Shown here: one piece after another, positions 1 to 6,153 of the stretch
Layout: each line of letters starts with the position of its first letter
Position numbering within the stretch: position 1 is the stretch's first letter
Source of the DNA: DAOTUB01 sp034437455
GTDB lineage: Bacteria > Chloroflexota > Anaerolineae > B4-G1
Length of the DNA: 7,859 nucleotides
Assembly (NCBI GenBank): GCA_034437455.1
Contig: DAOTUB010000032.1
Span: 1-7,859, forward strand
Direction: 5' to 3'
The notes under the pieces: generated by a model
What the model saw: the letters and a program-made list of their open reading frames with translations, nothing else
What the model was told of the DNA's origin: nothing
Databases searched by the model: none
Program-made: the position numbers and the translations under genes

Positions 1-241
1 GCAGCCGAAGGCTCCTCAGCGGAGTTTTGCAAGCTCACACCTTTGCCCTCCCAGGAGATAGCATATCATCCCTGTTGCTAATTGGCAATGCTATTCGAGG
101 TTGTTAATGTTCAACCCTAATATACAAGCAGAGGCACACGCTTTTTGTGCCGAAGCGTATCGAAACCAAGCCAGCGGGGCCGTATGCACAACCCGCTTGG
201 TCTTGATACGTCGCTTTGTTCCTATTCGACCGGCGCTAGAA
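1..241. other. Non-coding region downstream of the PPDK_N gene
   Basis: I see no convincing gene here. The short plus-strand reading frame from 145 has no ribosome binding site and no recognisable protein character. The left end holds two small overlapping hairpins (3-13 with stem AGCC/GGCT, and 12-24 with stem CTCC/GGAG followed by TTTT), possibly the terminator of a gene lying left of the window. GGCAC (133-137) pairs with GTGCC (147-151). A larger inverted repeat at 153-216 is listed separately. Confidence 0.5.
153..216. repeat. Long imperfect inverted repeat
   Basis: Bases 156-171 are the reverse complement of 195-210 at 14 of 16 positions, and the arms extend outward as AAGCG (153-157) against CGCTT (212-216) with a two-base bulge. 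The centre is about 23 nt and contains a competing pairing, AGCGGG (173-178) with CCCGCT (192-197). It begins about 26 bp past the stop codon of the minus-strand PPDK_N gene, so it could form the 3' end of that transcript. There is no T-tract on the expected side, so it is not a classical intrinsic terminator. A degenerate small mobile palindrome is the alternative. Confidence 0.55.
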
Positions 242-2617
242 TCACTTCTCTGAACACTTGCTTTTTAGATACCCTACCGCCCGCTCCCGCTCTCCATTCA
301 TCAAAATTTCCAGATACCGCCCTCCCGAAACCGCCGGCACATCAATGACCCGGATATACCGGGCGTACTCTGTGTCAGCCGGGAGCAACTCGGCCAGCAC
401 ATTCGGCGACTCGGTGAGGAATTCGTCGTTGATCATCGCGCCATTTTCGCCGGGAGTGACCGGAAGTGGAAAGATGCCCGTCTCTACCAAGTCCTGGAAA
501 AAGTGGGTCCCATACGAAGCCTCAGCCGTGCACCCTCCTCTGACCAGCGGCGTCTCGACCAGTACTTGTGTGTTGTAAATATCGGCATAGGTCACCTTGA
601 CGCCCAGATCCAGGTTCGAGCTGCCCCAGCGTCCTGGCCCCATCAAGATAAACCGTTCCTCATCCAGACGTTTGTTGAGCCGTCCAATCACTCGGGCCAA
701 CTCCAGCTTGGTCACGTGATCGGGCGCTTGAGCGTACTCTGCCGGATCAACGTACACAATATAGCGCACCCCCGATACCACCCCTTGCGGGATCAATTTA
801 CACGCTTGTAGAATCATGTCCTGATCCGGAATCTCTTCTGGGATCTCGACGTCCATCATCCATTCCTGGCTGACGAGCGGACGACATTGAAGCAGGCTGA
901 CCGTGTAATCGGCCCCCGGATACTGGGACTGGATCTCGACCGTGAACTCGATGTCCACCGGCCATTTGTAGTTGCGCTCCAATTTTTTGAGGATAGATTT
1001 CATCAGGGTGATAAAGTTTTCGTCCTGCGTCAGTCGCTCAAACGTCAACACCAGATCGCTGGCATTGCTTGCATCCATGCGCGAGATGAGAGAGGTCAGA
1101 TACCCCCCCCTGTCCACCGAGGCCAGACAACTCAACGCCGGGTAGTCATCGGCGATCACCTCTGAAATTGGCAGCGTCTTGAACGAATTATTCTCCAGAT
1201 CTACCAGATCCACAAAGTGCTGCGAATACTTGCGAATTTTCCCCACGTCGGCTTCGGGCCGCAGGTGGGGATGGCTCAAAGCAATGATACGCGGATAATC
1301 GTTGGCCACTCGATCCACGGCGCGGGTGCCCAGCCCCCACACCAGGCGCAGAAAGCCATCCTCGCGCCGGATTTTTGGATTCCAACGGAAAGGATTGCGG
1401 CTGTATCCCACGCCGGCGATCATGGGGAAGAAATAGCTCCGATAGCGAGTGCCCTGCACCTTTTGGATCAATATCGCCATGCGCTCGTCATAGTCGATCA
1501 ATCCCATGCGCTGACGGTACAAAAGAGGATCGGGTTTCAAGACGCTGGCATACACCCGTTTGACGGTGTTTAGCAAAAACTCGACATTCTCATTGAGCGA
1601 GCCTTGATTGGGGCAGAAGAAACTATCGTACTTGCCCGCAAATGCCGTCCCAAAGTTATCCTCCAACAAGCTGGAGGAGCGCACAATCAACGGGACGTTC
1701 CCCACCTCTTCCAGCAACGCTTCCAGGCTGTAGACAATATCCTTGGGGAAACGGCCTCTCATATAGGCGGCCAGGATGTTGGGATAATCGGCTTCGATCT
1801 CGGCAGGAGGTTTGTATTTTTGATTCATGATGTGAGTGAACCCATTGGCCGAAAGAAAATCGTAGAACACATCGGCGCCAATATAGTAGGAGTCGGGAAT
1901 TCGAACATACTCACGCACATCCAATTCGTTTTCATCGGCTGCCAACCGCAATATCTTCCAGGCCAACAACATTCCGGCTGCCTTGCCGCCGATCTTGCCT
2001 CGGCCAACGCGCCGCCGCCGAATTTCTTGTAGATCTCGAATCGTAAAGAACTCTTTGGCCACGCCGATGAAATCGAGCCGGTCGCTGATCATCCCTTTGA
2101 TGAGCACGACGATGATCTCTTGTAAATGATGCTGAACTTGAGCCCGTTTATCCGCTGGCAAACTTTCGAATTCCTCTCCTTGAGTAAACAATAGATCCCA
2201 GGGAGCCAATTCAGGGTTGAAAGTCAGCCCCAGATCTTGCTCCTGGAGAGGGATCCGATGCGCCAGGACTTTTTGAACGATCTCATCTAAACGGCCCTGC
2301 GGCATATTGTAGGCAAAGTAAAAATCCGTCAGTTGATCTCGCACCGAAGCCAATCGCTCGTTCCAGATCACAGCGGGTTCTTCGACCATCGGATCCATCA
2401 TCCCTTCTCGCCGCTGCGAAAGAACAGCCTTTTCTTTGACCTCGGCCTCGAAAGCCTCGATTGTAAGGATCCCTTTGGAGAATAACTCCTGCCGCATCCG
2501 TTCTCGAATCTGGCGCGCCAGAATAGGATACTGCGACAGCTCCAAATGAATCCCCAGAACTTTGTGCTGATGTTGCACGTCATCTGCACTCGGTTTGCTT
2601 TGTACATCGAGTGACAT
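242..2617 (-). CDS. PEP/pyruvate-binding (PPDK_N) domain protein lacking the phosphohistidine domain
   Basis: This 791-residue, probably cytoplasmic protein carries the ATP-grasp-like nucleotide-binding module of pyruvate phosphate dikinase and PEP synthase. A helical N-terminal region (about 1-200) precedes the PPDK_N-like region (about 205-582), which opens with GKIGGKAAG (208-216), has the signature VRSSSLLED (312-320) followed by the AFAGKY loop (325-330), and closes with DIEF (555-558) and LLQCRPL (575-581). The C-terminal 200 residues contain GPGRWGSSN (660-668) and SYGTHFFQDLVE (701-712), which I associate with this family of stand-alone proteins. No TSH-type phosphohistidine motif and no PEP-utilising C-terminal barrel is visible, so it should not catalyse the full dikinase or PEP synthase reaction by itself; its true reaction is unknown. 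The ATG at 2617 is supported by GGGAGG (complement of 2623-2628) five bases upstream. It is transcribed divergently from glutamate dehydrogenase. Confidence 0.85.
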   Translation of the reverse strand: MSLDVQSKPSADDVQHQHKVLGIHLELSQYPILARQIRERMRQELFSKGILTIEAFEAEVKEKAVLSQRREGMMDPMVEEPAVIWNERLASVRDQLTDFYFAYNMPQGRLDEIVQKVLAHRIPLQEQDLGLTFNPELAPWDLLFTQGEEFESLPADKRAQVQHHLQEIIVVLIKGMISDRLDFIGVAKEFFTIRDLQEIRRRRVGRGKIGGKAAGMLLAWKILRLAADENELDVREYVRIPDSYYIGADVFYDFLSANGFTHIMNQKYKPPAEIEADYPNILAAYMRGRFPKDIVYSLEALLEEVGNVPLIVRSSSLLEDNFGTAFAGKYDSFFCPNQGSLNENVEFLLNTVKRVYASVLKPDPLLYRQRMGLIDYDERMAILIQKVQGTRYRSYFFPMIAGVGYSRNPFRWNPKIRREDGFLRLVWGLGTRAVDRVANDYPRIIALSHPHLRPEADVGKIRKYSQHFVDLVDLENNSFKTLPISEVIADDYPALSCLASVDRGGYLTSLISRMDASNASDLVLTFERLTQDENFITLMKSILKKLERNYKWPVDIEFTVEIQSQYPGADYTVSLLQCRPLVSQEWMMDVEIPEEIPDQDMILQACKLIPQGVVSGVRYIVYVDPAEYAQAPDHVTKLELARVIGRLNKRLDEERFILMGPGRWGSSNLDLGVKVTYADIYNTQVLVETPLVRGGCTAEASYGTHFFQDLVETGIFPLPVTPGENGAMINDEFLTESPNVLAELLPADTEYARYIRVIDVPAVSGGRYLEILMNGERERAVGYLKSKCSEK

Positions 2618-2770
2618 AATTACCTCCCAACTTGAGCGATCTCTCGTCCATACAGGTTACCATGAAACTGGTTATCAAGCAAATGTGGGATCGCCGCCGG
2701 TAGATGAATGGCCCTGAAGATTGTCACAGATGAAATATACTATTTGTCACTGGTGTATCCAGGGCAACGG

Positions 2771-2800
2771 ATTATACTTACTATGGGTTTAGCTTGCCAA
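2771..2800 (-). promoter_or_regulatory. Predicted sigma70 promoter for the PPDK_N gene
   Basis: Read on the minus strand, TTGGCA (2800-2795) is followed after 18 bp by a perfect TATAAT (2776-2771). Transcription would begin near 2764. The -35 matches consensus at five of six bases. It occupies the same bases as the -35 of the divergent gdhA promoter. Confidence 0.6.
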
Positions 2801-2822
2801 AATGAGACACACCGCGTACAAT
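2794..2822 (+). promoter_or_regulatory. Predicted sigma70 promoter for gdhA
   Basis: TTGCCA (2794-2799), a 17-bp spacer, then TACAAT (2817-2822). The predicted start near 2829 gives a leader of about 66 nt ending in a strong ribosome binding site. The position of this promoter rules out translation from the ATG at 2802, which would lie between its two boxes. Confidence 0.6.
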
Positions 2823-2883
2823 AGAGCGCACGGACAGGTATGTTTCGCGCCAAGTTACACTCATGAACTAACCAGACAATTTG

Positions 2884-2889
2884 AGGAGG
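2884..2889 (+). promoter_or_regulatory. Ribosome binding site fixing the gdhA start
   Basis: AGGAGG lies five bases ahead of the ATG at 2895. It decides for that start over the upstream in-frame ATG at 2802, which has no such site. Confidence 0.85.
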
Positions 2890-2894
2890 TATCT

Positions 2895-4145
2895 ATGACA
2901 GAAGAACTTAACCCCTTTGCCATCGCACAACAACAGTTGGATCAGGCCGCCAAAATCATGGGCCTTGACCCAGCAACCCACGAACTGTTGCGCTGGCCGC
3001 TGCGTGAATTGCACGTCACGCTCCCGGTACGGATGGACGACGGCACCACCAAGATTTTCCACGGTTTCCGCGTCCAGTATAACGATGCTCGCGGGCCGAC
3101 AAAGGGCGGCATCCGCTATCACCCCGACGAGACCATCGACACCGTCCGCGCCCTGGCTGCCTGGATGACCTGGAAGGTCGCCGTCGTGGACATTCCCCTG
3201 GGCGGTGGCAAGGGCGGCATCGTCTGTAACCCCAAGGAGATGTCTCCAGGAGAGCTGGAGCGACTCAGTCGGGCCTACATTCGCCAGGTCGGCAAGATCA
3301 TCGGCGAGGAGATCGATGTCCCCGCCCCCGACGTCTACACCACGCCGCAGATCATGGCCTGGATGATGGATGAGTATTCCTTCATGCGTGGCTACAACGT
3401 CCCCGGCGTCATCACCGGCAAGCCGATCCCCCTGGGCGGCTCGGCAGGCCGTGGCGATGCGACGGCCCGCGGCGGAATCTATTGCACCCGCGAGGCGGGC
3501 AAGGCGCTGGGAGTCGAATTGAAGGGCGCTACCGCCGCCGTTCAGGGGTATGGCAACGCCGGACAGTTTGCCCACATCCTGGGGCAGAAAATTCTGGGGC
3601 TTAAGGTCGTCGCCGTCTCCGACTCGAAGGGCGGCATCTACAAGGCCGACGGCCTCGATCCAGAGGCAGTCATCGCCCACAAGAAGGAAATCGGGTCTGT
3701 GGCCAACTTCCCCGGAGCCAAGAACATTTCCAACGCCGAACTGCTGGAACTGGACGTGGTCGTCCTCTTCCCCGCCGCACTGGAAAACCAGATCACGGGC
3801 GCCAACGCCGGGAACATCAAGGCCAAGATCGTGGCCGAGCTGGCCAACGGCCCCACCACTCCCGAGGCCGACGAGATCCTCTACAAGAACGGCGTCTATG
3901 TCATCCCCGATTTCCTGTGCAACGCCGGCGGCGTGACCGTCTCCTACTTTGAGCAGGTGCAGAACGCCTACGACTATTACTGGGAACTGGAGACCGTCCA
4001 AGAGCGGCTGGACAAGAAGATGACGGCCGCCTTCCACGCTGTCCACGAAGCAGCGCAAAAGTACAAGGTCAACAATCGCATGGGCGCTTACGTCGTGGCC
4101 GTGAGCCGCGTGGCCGAAGTATGTCAACTGCGCGGTTGGGTGTAA
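2895..4145 (+). CDS. gdhA: Glutamate dehydrogenase, hexameric archaeal/thermophile type
   Basis: This cytoplasmic enzyme interconverts glutamate with 2-oxoglutarate and ammonia using NAD(P), linking nitrogen assimilation or amino-acid breakdown to the TCA cycle. The 416-residue length is typical of the hexameric family. The N-terminal substrate domain has GPTKGGIRYHP (67-77, substrate lysine K70), K94 in TWK, and PLGGGKGGI (101-109) with the catalytic lysine K106; D146 in DVPAPD is the expected catalytic aspartate. The second domain is a Rossmann fold with VQGYGNAG (216-223) and an aspartate, D243, after the second strand. PDFLCNAGGVTVSYFE (338-353) closes the active site. I cannot settle NAD versus NADP preference; D243 may point to NAD. 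ATG 2895 is chosen over 2802 because of AGGAGG at 2884-2889. A hairpin terminator follows, so the gene is probably monocistronic. Confidence 0.96.
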   Translation: MTEELNPFAIAQQQLDQAAKIMGLDPATHELLRWPLRELHVTLPVRMDDGTTKIFHGFRVQYNDARGPTKGGIRYHPDETIDTVRALAAWMTWKVAVVDIPLGGGKGGIVCNPKEMSPGELERLSRAYIRQVGKIIGEEIDVPAPDVYTTPQIMAWMMDEYSFMRGYNVPGVITGKPIPLGGSAGRGDATARGGIYCTREAGKALGVELKGATAAVQGYGNAGQFAHILGQKILGLKVVAVSDSKGGIYKADGLDPEAVIAHKKEIGSVANFPGAKNISNAELLELDVVVLFPAALENQITGANAGNIKAKIVAELANGPTTPEADEILYKNGVYVIPDFLCNAGGVTVSYFEQVQNAYDYYWELETVQERLDKKMTAAFHAVHEAAQKYKVNNRMGAYVVAVSRVAEVCQLRGWV

Positions 4146-4180
4146 ACAACTCACTGCTCGCAGAAAACGATTACGACAAG

Positions 4181-4213
4181 CCCCTGCCCGATCTGGGCAG
4201 GGGATTTGCATTT
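4181..4213 (+). terminator. Intrinsic terminator of gdhA
   Basis: Perfect 9-bp stem CCCCTGCCC (4181-4189) / GGGCAGGGG (4195-4203) with a five-base loop, followed by a T-rich stretch (4204-4213) interrupted by a few other bases. It lies 35 bp after the gdhA stop and immediately ahead of the ssb promoter. Confidence 0.8.
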
Positions 4214-4240
4214 GACTTTGCCTGGATTTCAGGGTAAGAT
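4212..4240 (+). promoter_or_regulatory. Predicted sigma70 promoter for ssb
   Basis: TTGACT (4212-4217), a 17-bp spacer, then TAAGAT (4235-4240). Each box differs from consensus by one base. The start would be near 4247, giving a leader of about 160 nt that includes the palindromic element at 4301-4358. Confidence 0.65.
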
Positions 4241-4300
4241 AATGGCACGAGCAACCGATAACCGATCATAAATAAAAAGGGTGTGTTTCAAATAAGTCGA

Positions 4301-4358
4301 GTAGCCGCGCTTTCCATAGCGCGCGAGCGCAACTTGTTGCGGCGGAAACCGCGACTAC
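4301..4358. repeat. REP-like GTAG...CTAC palindromic element in the ssb leader
   Basis: The 58-nt element starts with GTAGCCGCG (4301-4309) and ends with CGCGACTAC (4350-4358), a terminal inverted repeat with one mismatch. Inside are three small hairpins: CGCGCT/AGCGCG (4306-4323, six-base loop), CGCAAC/GTTGCG (4328-4341, two-base gap) and GCGG/CCGC (4342-4352, three-base loop). GTAG next to a hairpin at both outer ends is the architecture of REP pairs mobilised by RAYT transposases. It differs in sequence from the REP copies near the RAYT gene, so it would be a separate family. A structured 5' untranslated region regulating ssb is the alternative. Confidence 0.5.
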
Positions 4359-4392
4359 CTCTAACCGAAATGAAATGCACTCAAATAAAAAA

Positions 4393-4398
4393 AGGAGG
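4393..4398 (+). promoter_or_regulatory. Ribosome binding site fixing the ssb start
   Basis: AGGAGG sits seven bases before the ATG at 4406. It rejects the longer in-frame start at 4283, whose extra 41 codons would translate the palindromic element. Confidence 0.85.
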
Positions 4399-4405
4399 CA
4401 ATGAA

Positions 4406-4828
4406 ATGTATCACAAGCTCATTGTTGCTGGGTATCTCGGCCGGGATCCGGAAATGAGATACACCCAGGACGGCACCCCGGTCACCAACTTTTCGGTAGC
4501 GACCAGTCGAAAGTGGTCGCGCCCAGATGGGACCGAAGTGGACGAGACGACCTGGTTTCGCGTCACTGCCTGGCGGCGGCTGGCCGAAATCTGCAACGAG
4601 TATCTGCAAAAAGGGCGTCCCGTGCTCGTCGAAGGACGGTTGAACCCCGACGAGAACGGAAATCCGCGTATCTGGACGGGAAACGATGGAGTGGCACGCG
4701 CTTCATTCGAGATCACGGCCACGACCGTCAAGTTCCTGCCCGGCGGGCGCGGCGACGCGGCTCCTCTCCCTGGTCTACCCGATGAGCCGCCTCCACCCGA
4801 TCCAGGAGAGAACGAGATTCCCTTCTAG
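4406..4828 (+). CDS. ssb: Single-stranded DNA-binding protein
   Basis: SSB coats single-stranded DNA during replication, recombination and repair and recruits partners through its C-terminal tip. This protein has 140 residues. The N-terminal OB-fold (about 1-111) shows the family features: an opening close to the usual MxNKxxLxGxLG (MYHKLIVAGYLG), DPEMRYTQDGTPVTNFSVAT (14-33), the TTWFRVTAW strand (48-56) and KGRPVLVEGRL (69-79). A short proline- and acid-rich tail (about 112-134) ends in ENEIPF, matching the conserved acidic tip DDDIPF that binds other replication and repair proteins. The tail is short compared with Escherichia coli SSB. The true start is ATG 4406. It has its own promoter and a terminator-like hairpin downstream, so it is probably transcribed alone or with partial read-through into the DUF3467 cluster. 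Confidence 0.94.
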   Translation: MYHKLIVAGYLGRDPEMRYTQDGTPVTNFSVATSRKWSRPDGTEVDETTWFRVTAWRRLAEICNEYLQKGRPVLVEGRLNPDENGNPRIWTGNDGVARASFEITATTVKFLPGGRGDAAPLPGLPDEPPPPDPGENEIPF

Positions 4829-4862
4829 ACGTTCTTTTGAGCTTATTGTTTCTGTTTAGCCA

Positions 4863-4915
4863 GGTCACTGGTGTGGCCCGGCCATGACCGCCGCCCAAGA
4901 GCGGCGGTCTATTTT
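4863..4915 (+). terminator. Terminator-like hairpin with a competing upstream hairpin
   Basis: GACCGCCGC (4886-4894) pairs perfectly with GCGGCGGTC (4901-4909) across a six-base loop, followed by TATTTT. It could terminate ssb. The 3' end of a second hairpin, GGTCA (4863-4867) with TGACC (4885-4889), extended by TGGC/GCCA, uses the same bases 4886-4889, so the two cannot form fully together. The ribosome binding site of the DUF3467 gene follows directly, so the pair could act as an attenuator for the downstream cluster; that is inference. Confidence 0.55.
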
Positions 4916-4927
4916 GGAGGTATCGCT

Positions 4928-5257
4928 ATGAAAACCTCACGTCGTCGCAAGATGCATGTCAACATCCAGGTCCCGCCCGATCTGGAAGCCACGTACGCCA
5001 ACTTTGCCCTGATCGCCCACTCGGCTTCCGAGATCATCATCGATTTTGCCCGCGTGCTGCCCAACACTCCTCAGGCCAAGGTGTACGCGCGCATCATCAC
5101 CACTCCCCTGCACGCCAAGCTCTTGCTGCGAGCATTGAGCGAAAATATAGAAAAATACGAAGCGCAGTTCGGCGAGGTCAAGCTGCCCTCCGGCGGCGAT
5201 GAACTAGCCCAGCAGTTCTTTGGCGCCGTCAAGCCGCCCCAACCCCCTGAAAAGTGA
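4928..5257 (+). CDS. DUF3467 family protein
   Basis: This is a 109-residue protein of the DUF3467 family, small bacterial proteins of unknown function. The family resemblance is in residues about 10-83: HVNIQVPPDLEATYANF (10-26), SEIIIDFARVLPN (34-46), AKVYARIITTPLHAKLLLRA (50-69) and ENIEKYEAQFG (72-82). The N-terminus is basic (KTSRRRK), and the C-terminal 25 residues are probably disordered and proline-rich. ATG 4928 is preceded by GGAGG (4916-4920) seven bases upstream; the longer frame from 4871 would translate the terminator-like hairpin and is rejected. No signal peptide or membrane segment is visible. It is the first gene of a tight cluster: the translin gene begins eight bases past its last base. 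No separate promoter is clear, so expression may come by read-through from ssb. Confidence 0.85.
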   Translation: MKTSRRRKMHVNIQVPPDLEATYANFALIAHSASEIIIDFARVLPNTPQAKVYARIITTPLHAKLLLRALSENIEKYEAQFGEVKLPSGGDELAQQFFGAVKPPQPPEK

Positions 5258-5264
5258 GCCCAAC

Positions 5265-5900
5265 GTGAACCATCTGGAGACAATATCCGAACGCATTCGG
5301 GCCGACTTTGAGGCCCAAAGTGAGATCCGCGACGAGGCGCTGCGGCACTCTCGCGAGTTGATTCGCCTTTGTGGGAGCACCATCCGCGCCAGCCACCGCA
5401 ACGAATGGGATAAAGCCCGTGAACTACTGGCTCAGGCCGATGCACTCGCAGGCAAAATGAGAGCATCCTTGACGCCCTACCCCGACTTGTGGTACGCGGG
5501 CTACACCCAGGACGCCTTGAAAGAACTGGTCGAGGCGCACGCTACCCTGGCGATGGCGAAGGATGCCCCGATCCCGGAACCAGAGGCGCTGAAAGTGGAG
5601 CACCCGGCCTATCTCAATGGGCTGTGCGAGGCGGCCAGCGAACTGCGCCGTCGCTGCCTGGACGACATGCGGCGCGGCGATATGGACGAGGCGGAGCGAT
5701 TGCTGGGTGCGATGGACGAGGTCTATGGCATGCTCGTCACGTTCGACTTTCCCGACGCCATCACCGGCGGACTGCGTCGCCGCGTGGATCAACTGCGCGG
5801 TGTGCTCGAACGCACGCGCGGCGACCTGACCAACAGCCTGCGCCAGGAACGGCTGCTCCACGCTCTACGCGAGTTCGAGGAACGTATTGAAAGCGAGTGA
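5265..5900 (+). CDS. Translin-family protein (TRAX/C3PO-like)
   Basis: Translin and TRAX are all-helical proteins that form the octameric C3PO complex, which binds RNA and single-stranded DNA; the TRAX subunit cleaves RNA. This 211-residue protein matches the family along its length. KELVEA (86-91) aligns with human TRAX QEYVEA, and YLNGLCEAASELRR (116-129) with the family helix YLLGVADLTGELMR; downstream, GDMDEA (138-143), FDFPDA (160-165) and LRRRVDQLRGVLERTRGDL (170-188) fit the C-terminal helices. By this alignment the acidic RNase residues are E87, E90, E122 and E126, so it resembles catalytic TRAX rather than inactive translin. The GTG at 5265 is chosen because similarity begins there and it sits seven bases past the DUF3467 stop, suggesting coupled translation; a TTG at 5220 is the alternative. 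Translin homologues are well known in eukaryotes and archaea and less usual in bacteria. Confidence 0.8.
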   Translation: MNHLETISERIRADFEAQSEIRDEALRHSRELIRLCGSTIRASHRNEWDKARELLAQADALAGKMRASLTPYPDLWYAGYTQDALKELVEAHATLAMAKDAPIPEPEALKVEHPAYLNGLCEAASELRRRCLDDMRRGDMDEAERLLGAMDEVYGMLVTFDFPDAITGGLRRRVDQLRGVLERTRGDLTNSLRQERLLHALREFEERIESE

Positions 5901-6153
5901 ACGATCCGGGCGCGTCATCCGCGCCAGTGAGATCGGGCAGTACGTCTACTGCGCCCACGCCTGGTGGCTGGGAAGCGTGCAGGGCTTACCCTCGGCCCAC
6001 CAGCAGGAGATGACGGCCGGCGAAACAGCGCATCTGCGCCACGGGCGGCGAGTGAGAGCCTCGCTTGGATTAAGTCGCCTGGCGTATGGGGTGTTGCTGC
6101 TGGCAGCGATGGTCGCGATTGTATGGCTGGCGAGCGAGGTGCTCGGCCGGTGA
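5887..6153 (+). CDS. Cas4/RecB-like nuclease, N-terminal part, membrane-anchored
   Basis: This 88-residue product holds the N-terminal part of a Cas4/Dna2-type PD-(D/E)XK nuclease. IRASEIGQYVYC (11-22) is the usual opening, and C22 is the expected first ligand of the Cas4 iron-sulfur cluster. AGETAHLRHG (44-53) carries the GExxH motif, whose H49 would bind the active-site metal. It then enters a hydrophobic helix (about 66-82) and stops at TGA 6151-6153. The nuclease core is missing but is encoded by the next reading frame, which overlaps by one base (TGATG). The start is a TTG inside the end of the translin gene (14-bp overlap); no other start codon precedes the conserved region in this frame. 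Either two subunits are made by coupled translation, or a single-base shift has split one gene. I expect homologues to be single proteins, which favours a frameshift or sequence error. Confidence 0.72.
   Translation: MKASERSGRVIRASEIGQYVYCAHAWWLGSVQGLPSAHQQEMTAGETAHLRHGRRVRASLGLSRLAYGVLLLAAMVAIVWLASEVLGR

Larger units (their letters stand above)
2618..2894. other. Divergent intergenic region between PPDK_N gene and gdhA
   Basis: This 277-bp region separates two oppositely transcribed genes and contains both promoters, listed separately. The leader left of the promoters would give the minus-strand gene a long untranslated region of roughly 145 nt. It contains a TTGTCAC direct repeat (2721-2727 and 2744-2750). 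I see no additional gene. The reading frame that could start at 2802 is an upstream extension of glutamate dehydrogenase running through its own promoter, and is rejected. Confidence 0.7.

Noticed and set aside
2802..2894. N-terminal extension of glutamate dehydrogenase from ATG 2802
   Set aside because: The codon lies between the -35 and -10 boxes of the predicted promoter, lacks a ribosome binding site, and the extra 31 residues do not resemble the family. The start at 2895 has AGGAGG and gives the normal length.
2868..4211. A 447-codon open frame on the minus strand opposite glutamate dehydrogenase
   Set aside because: It is the antisense shadow of gdhA caused by G/C-rich third positions. 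Such antisense frames have been misannotated in databases as NAD-specific glutamate dehydrogenase. It has no ribosome binding site and the plus strand clearly encodes the real enzyme.
4283..4405. N-terminal extension of SSB from 4283
   Set aside because: It would translate the palindromic element; the SSB fold begins at the ATG at 4406, which has a strong ribosome binding site.
5424..5861. Long minus-strand frame opposite the translin gene
   Set aside because: It has no recognisable motifs or start signals and overlaps a convincing plus-strand family member.
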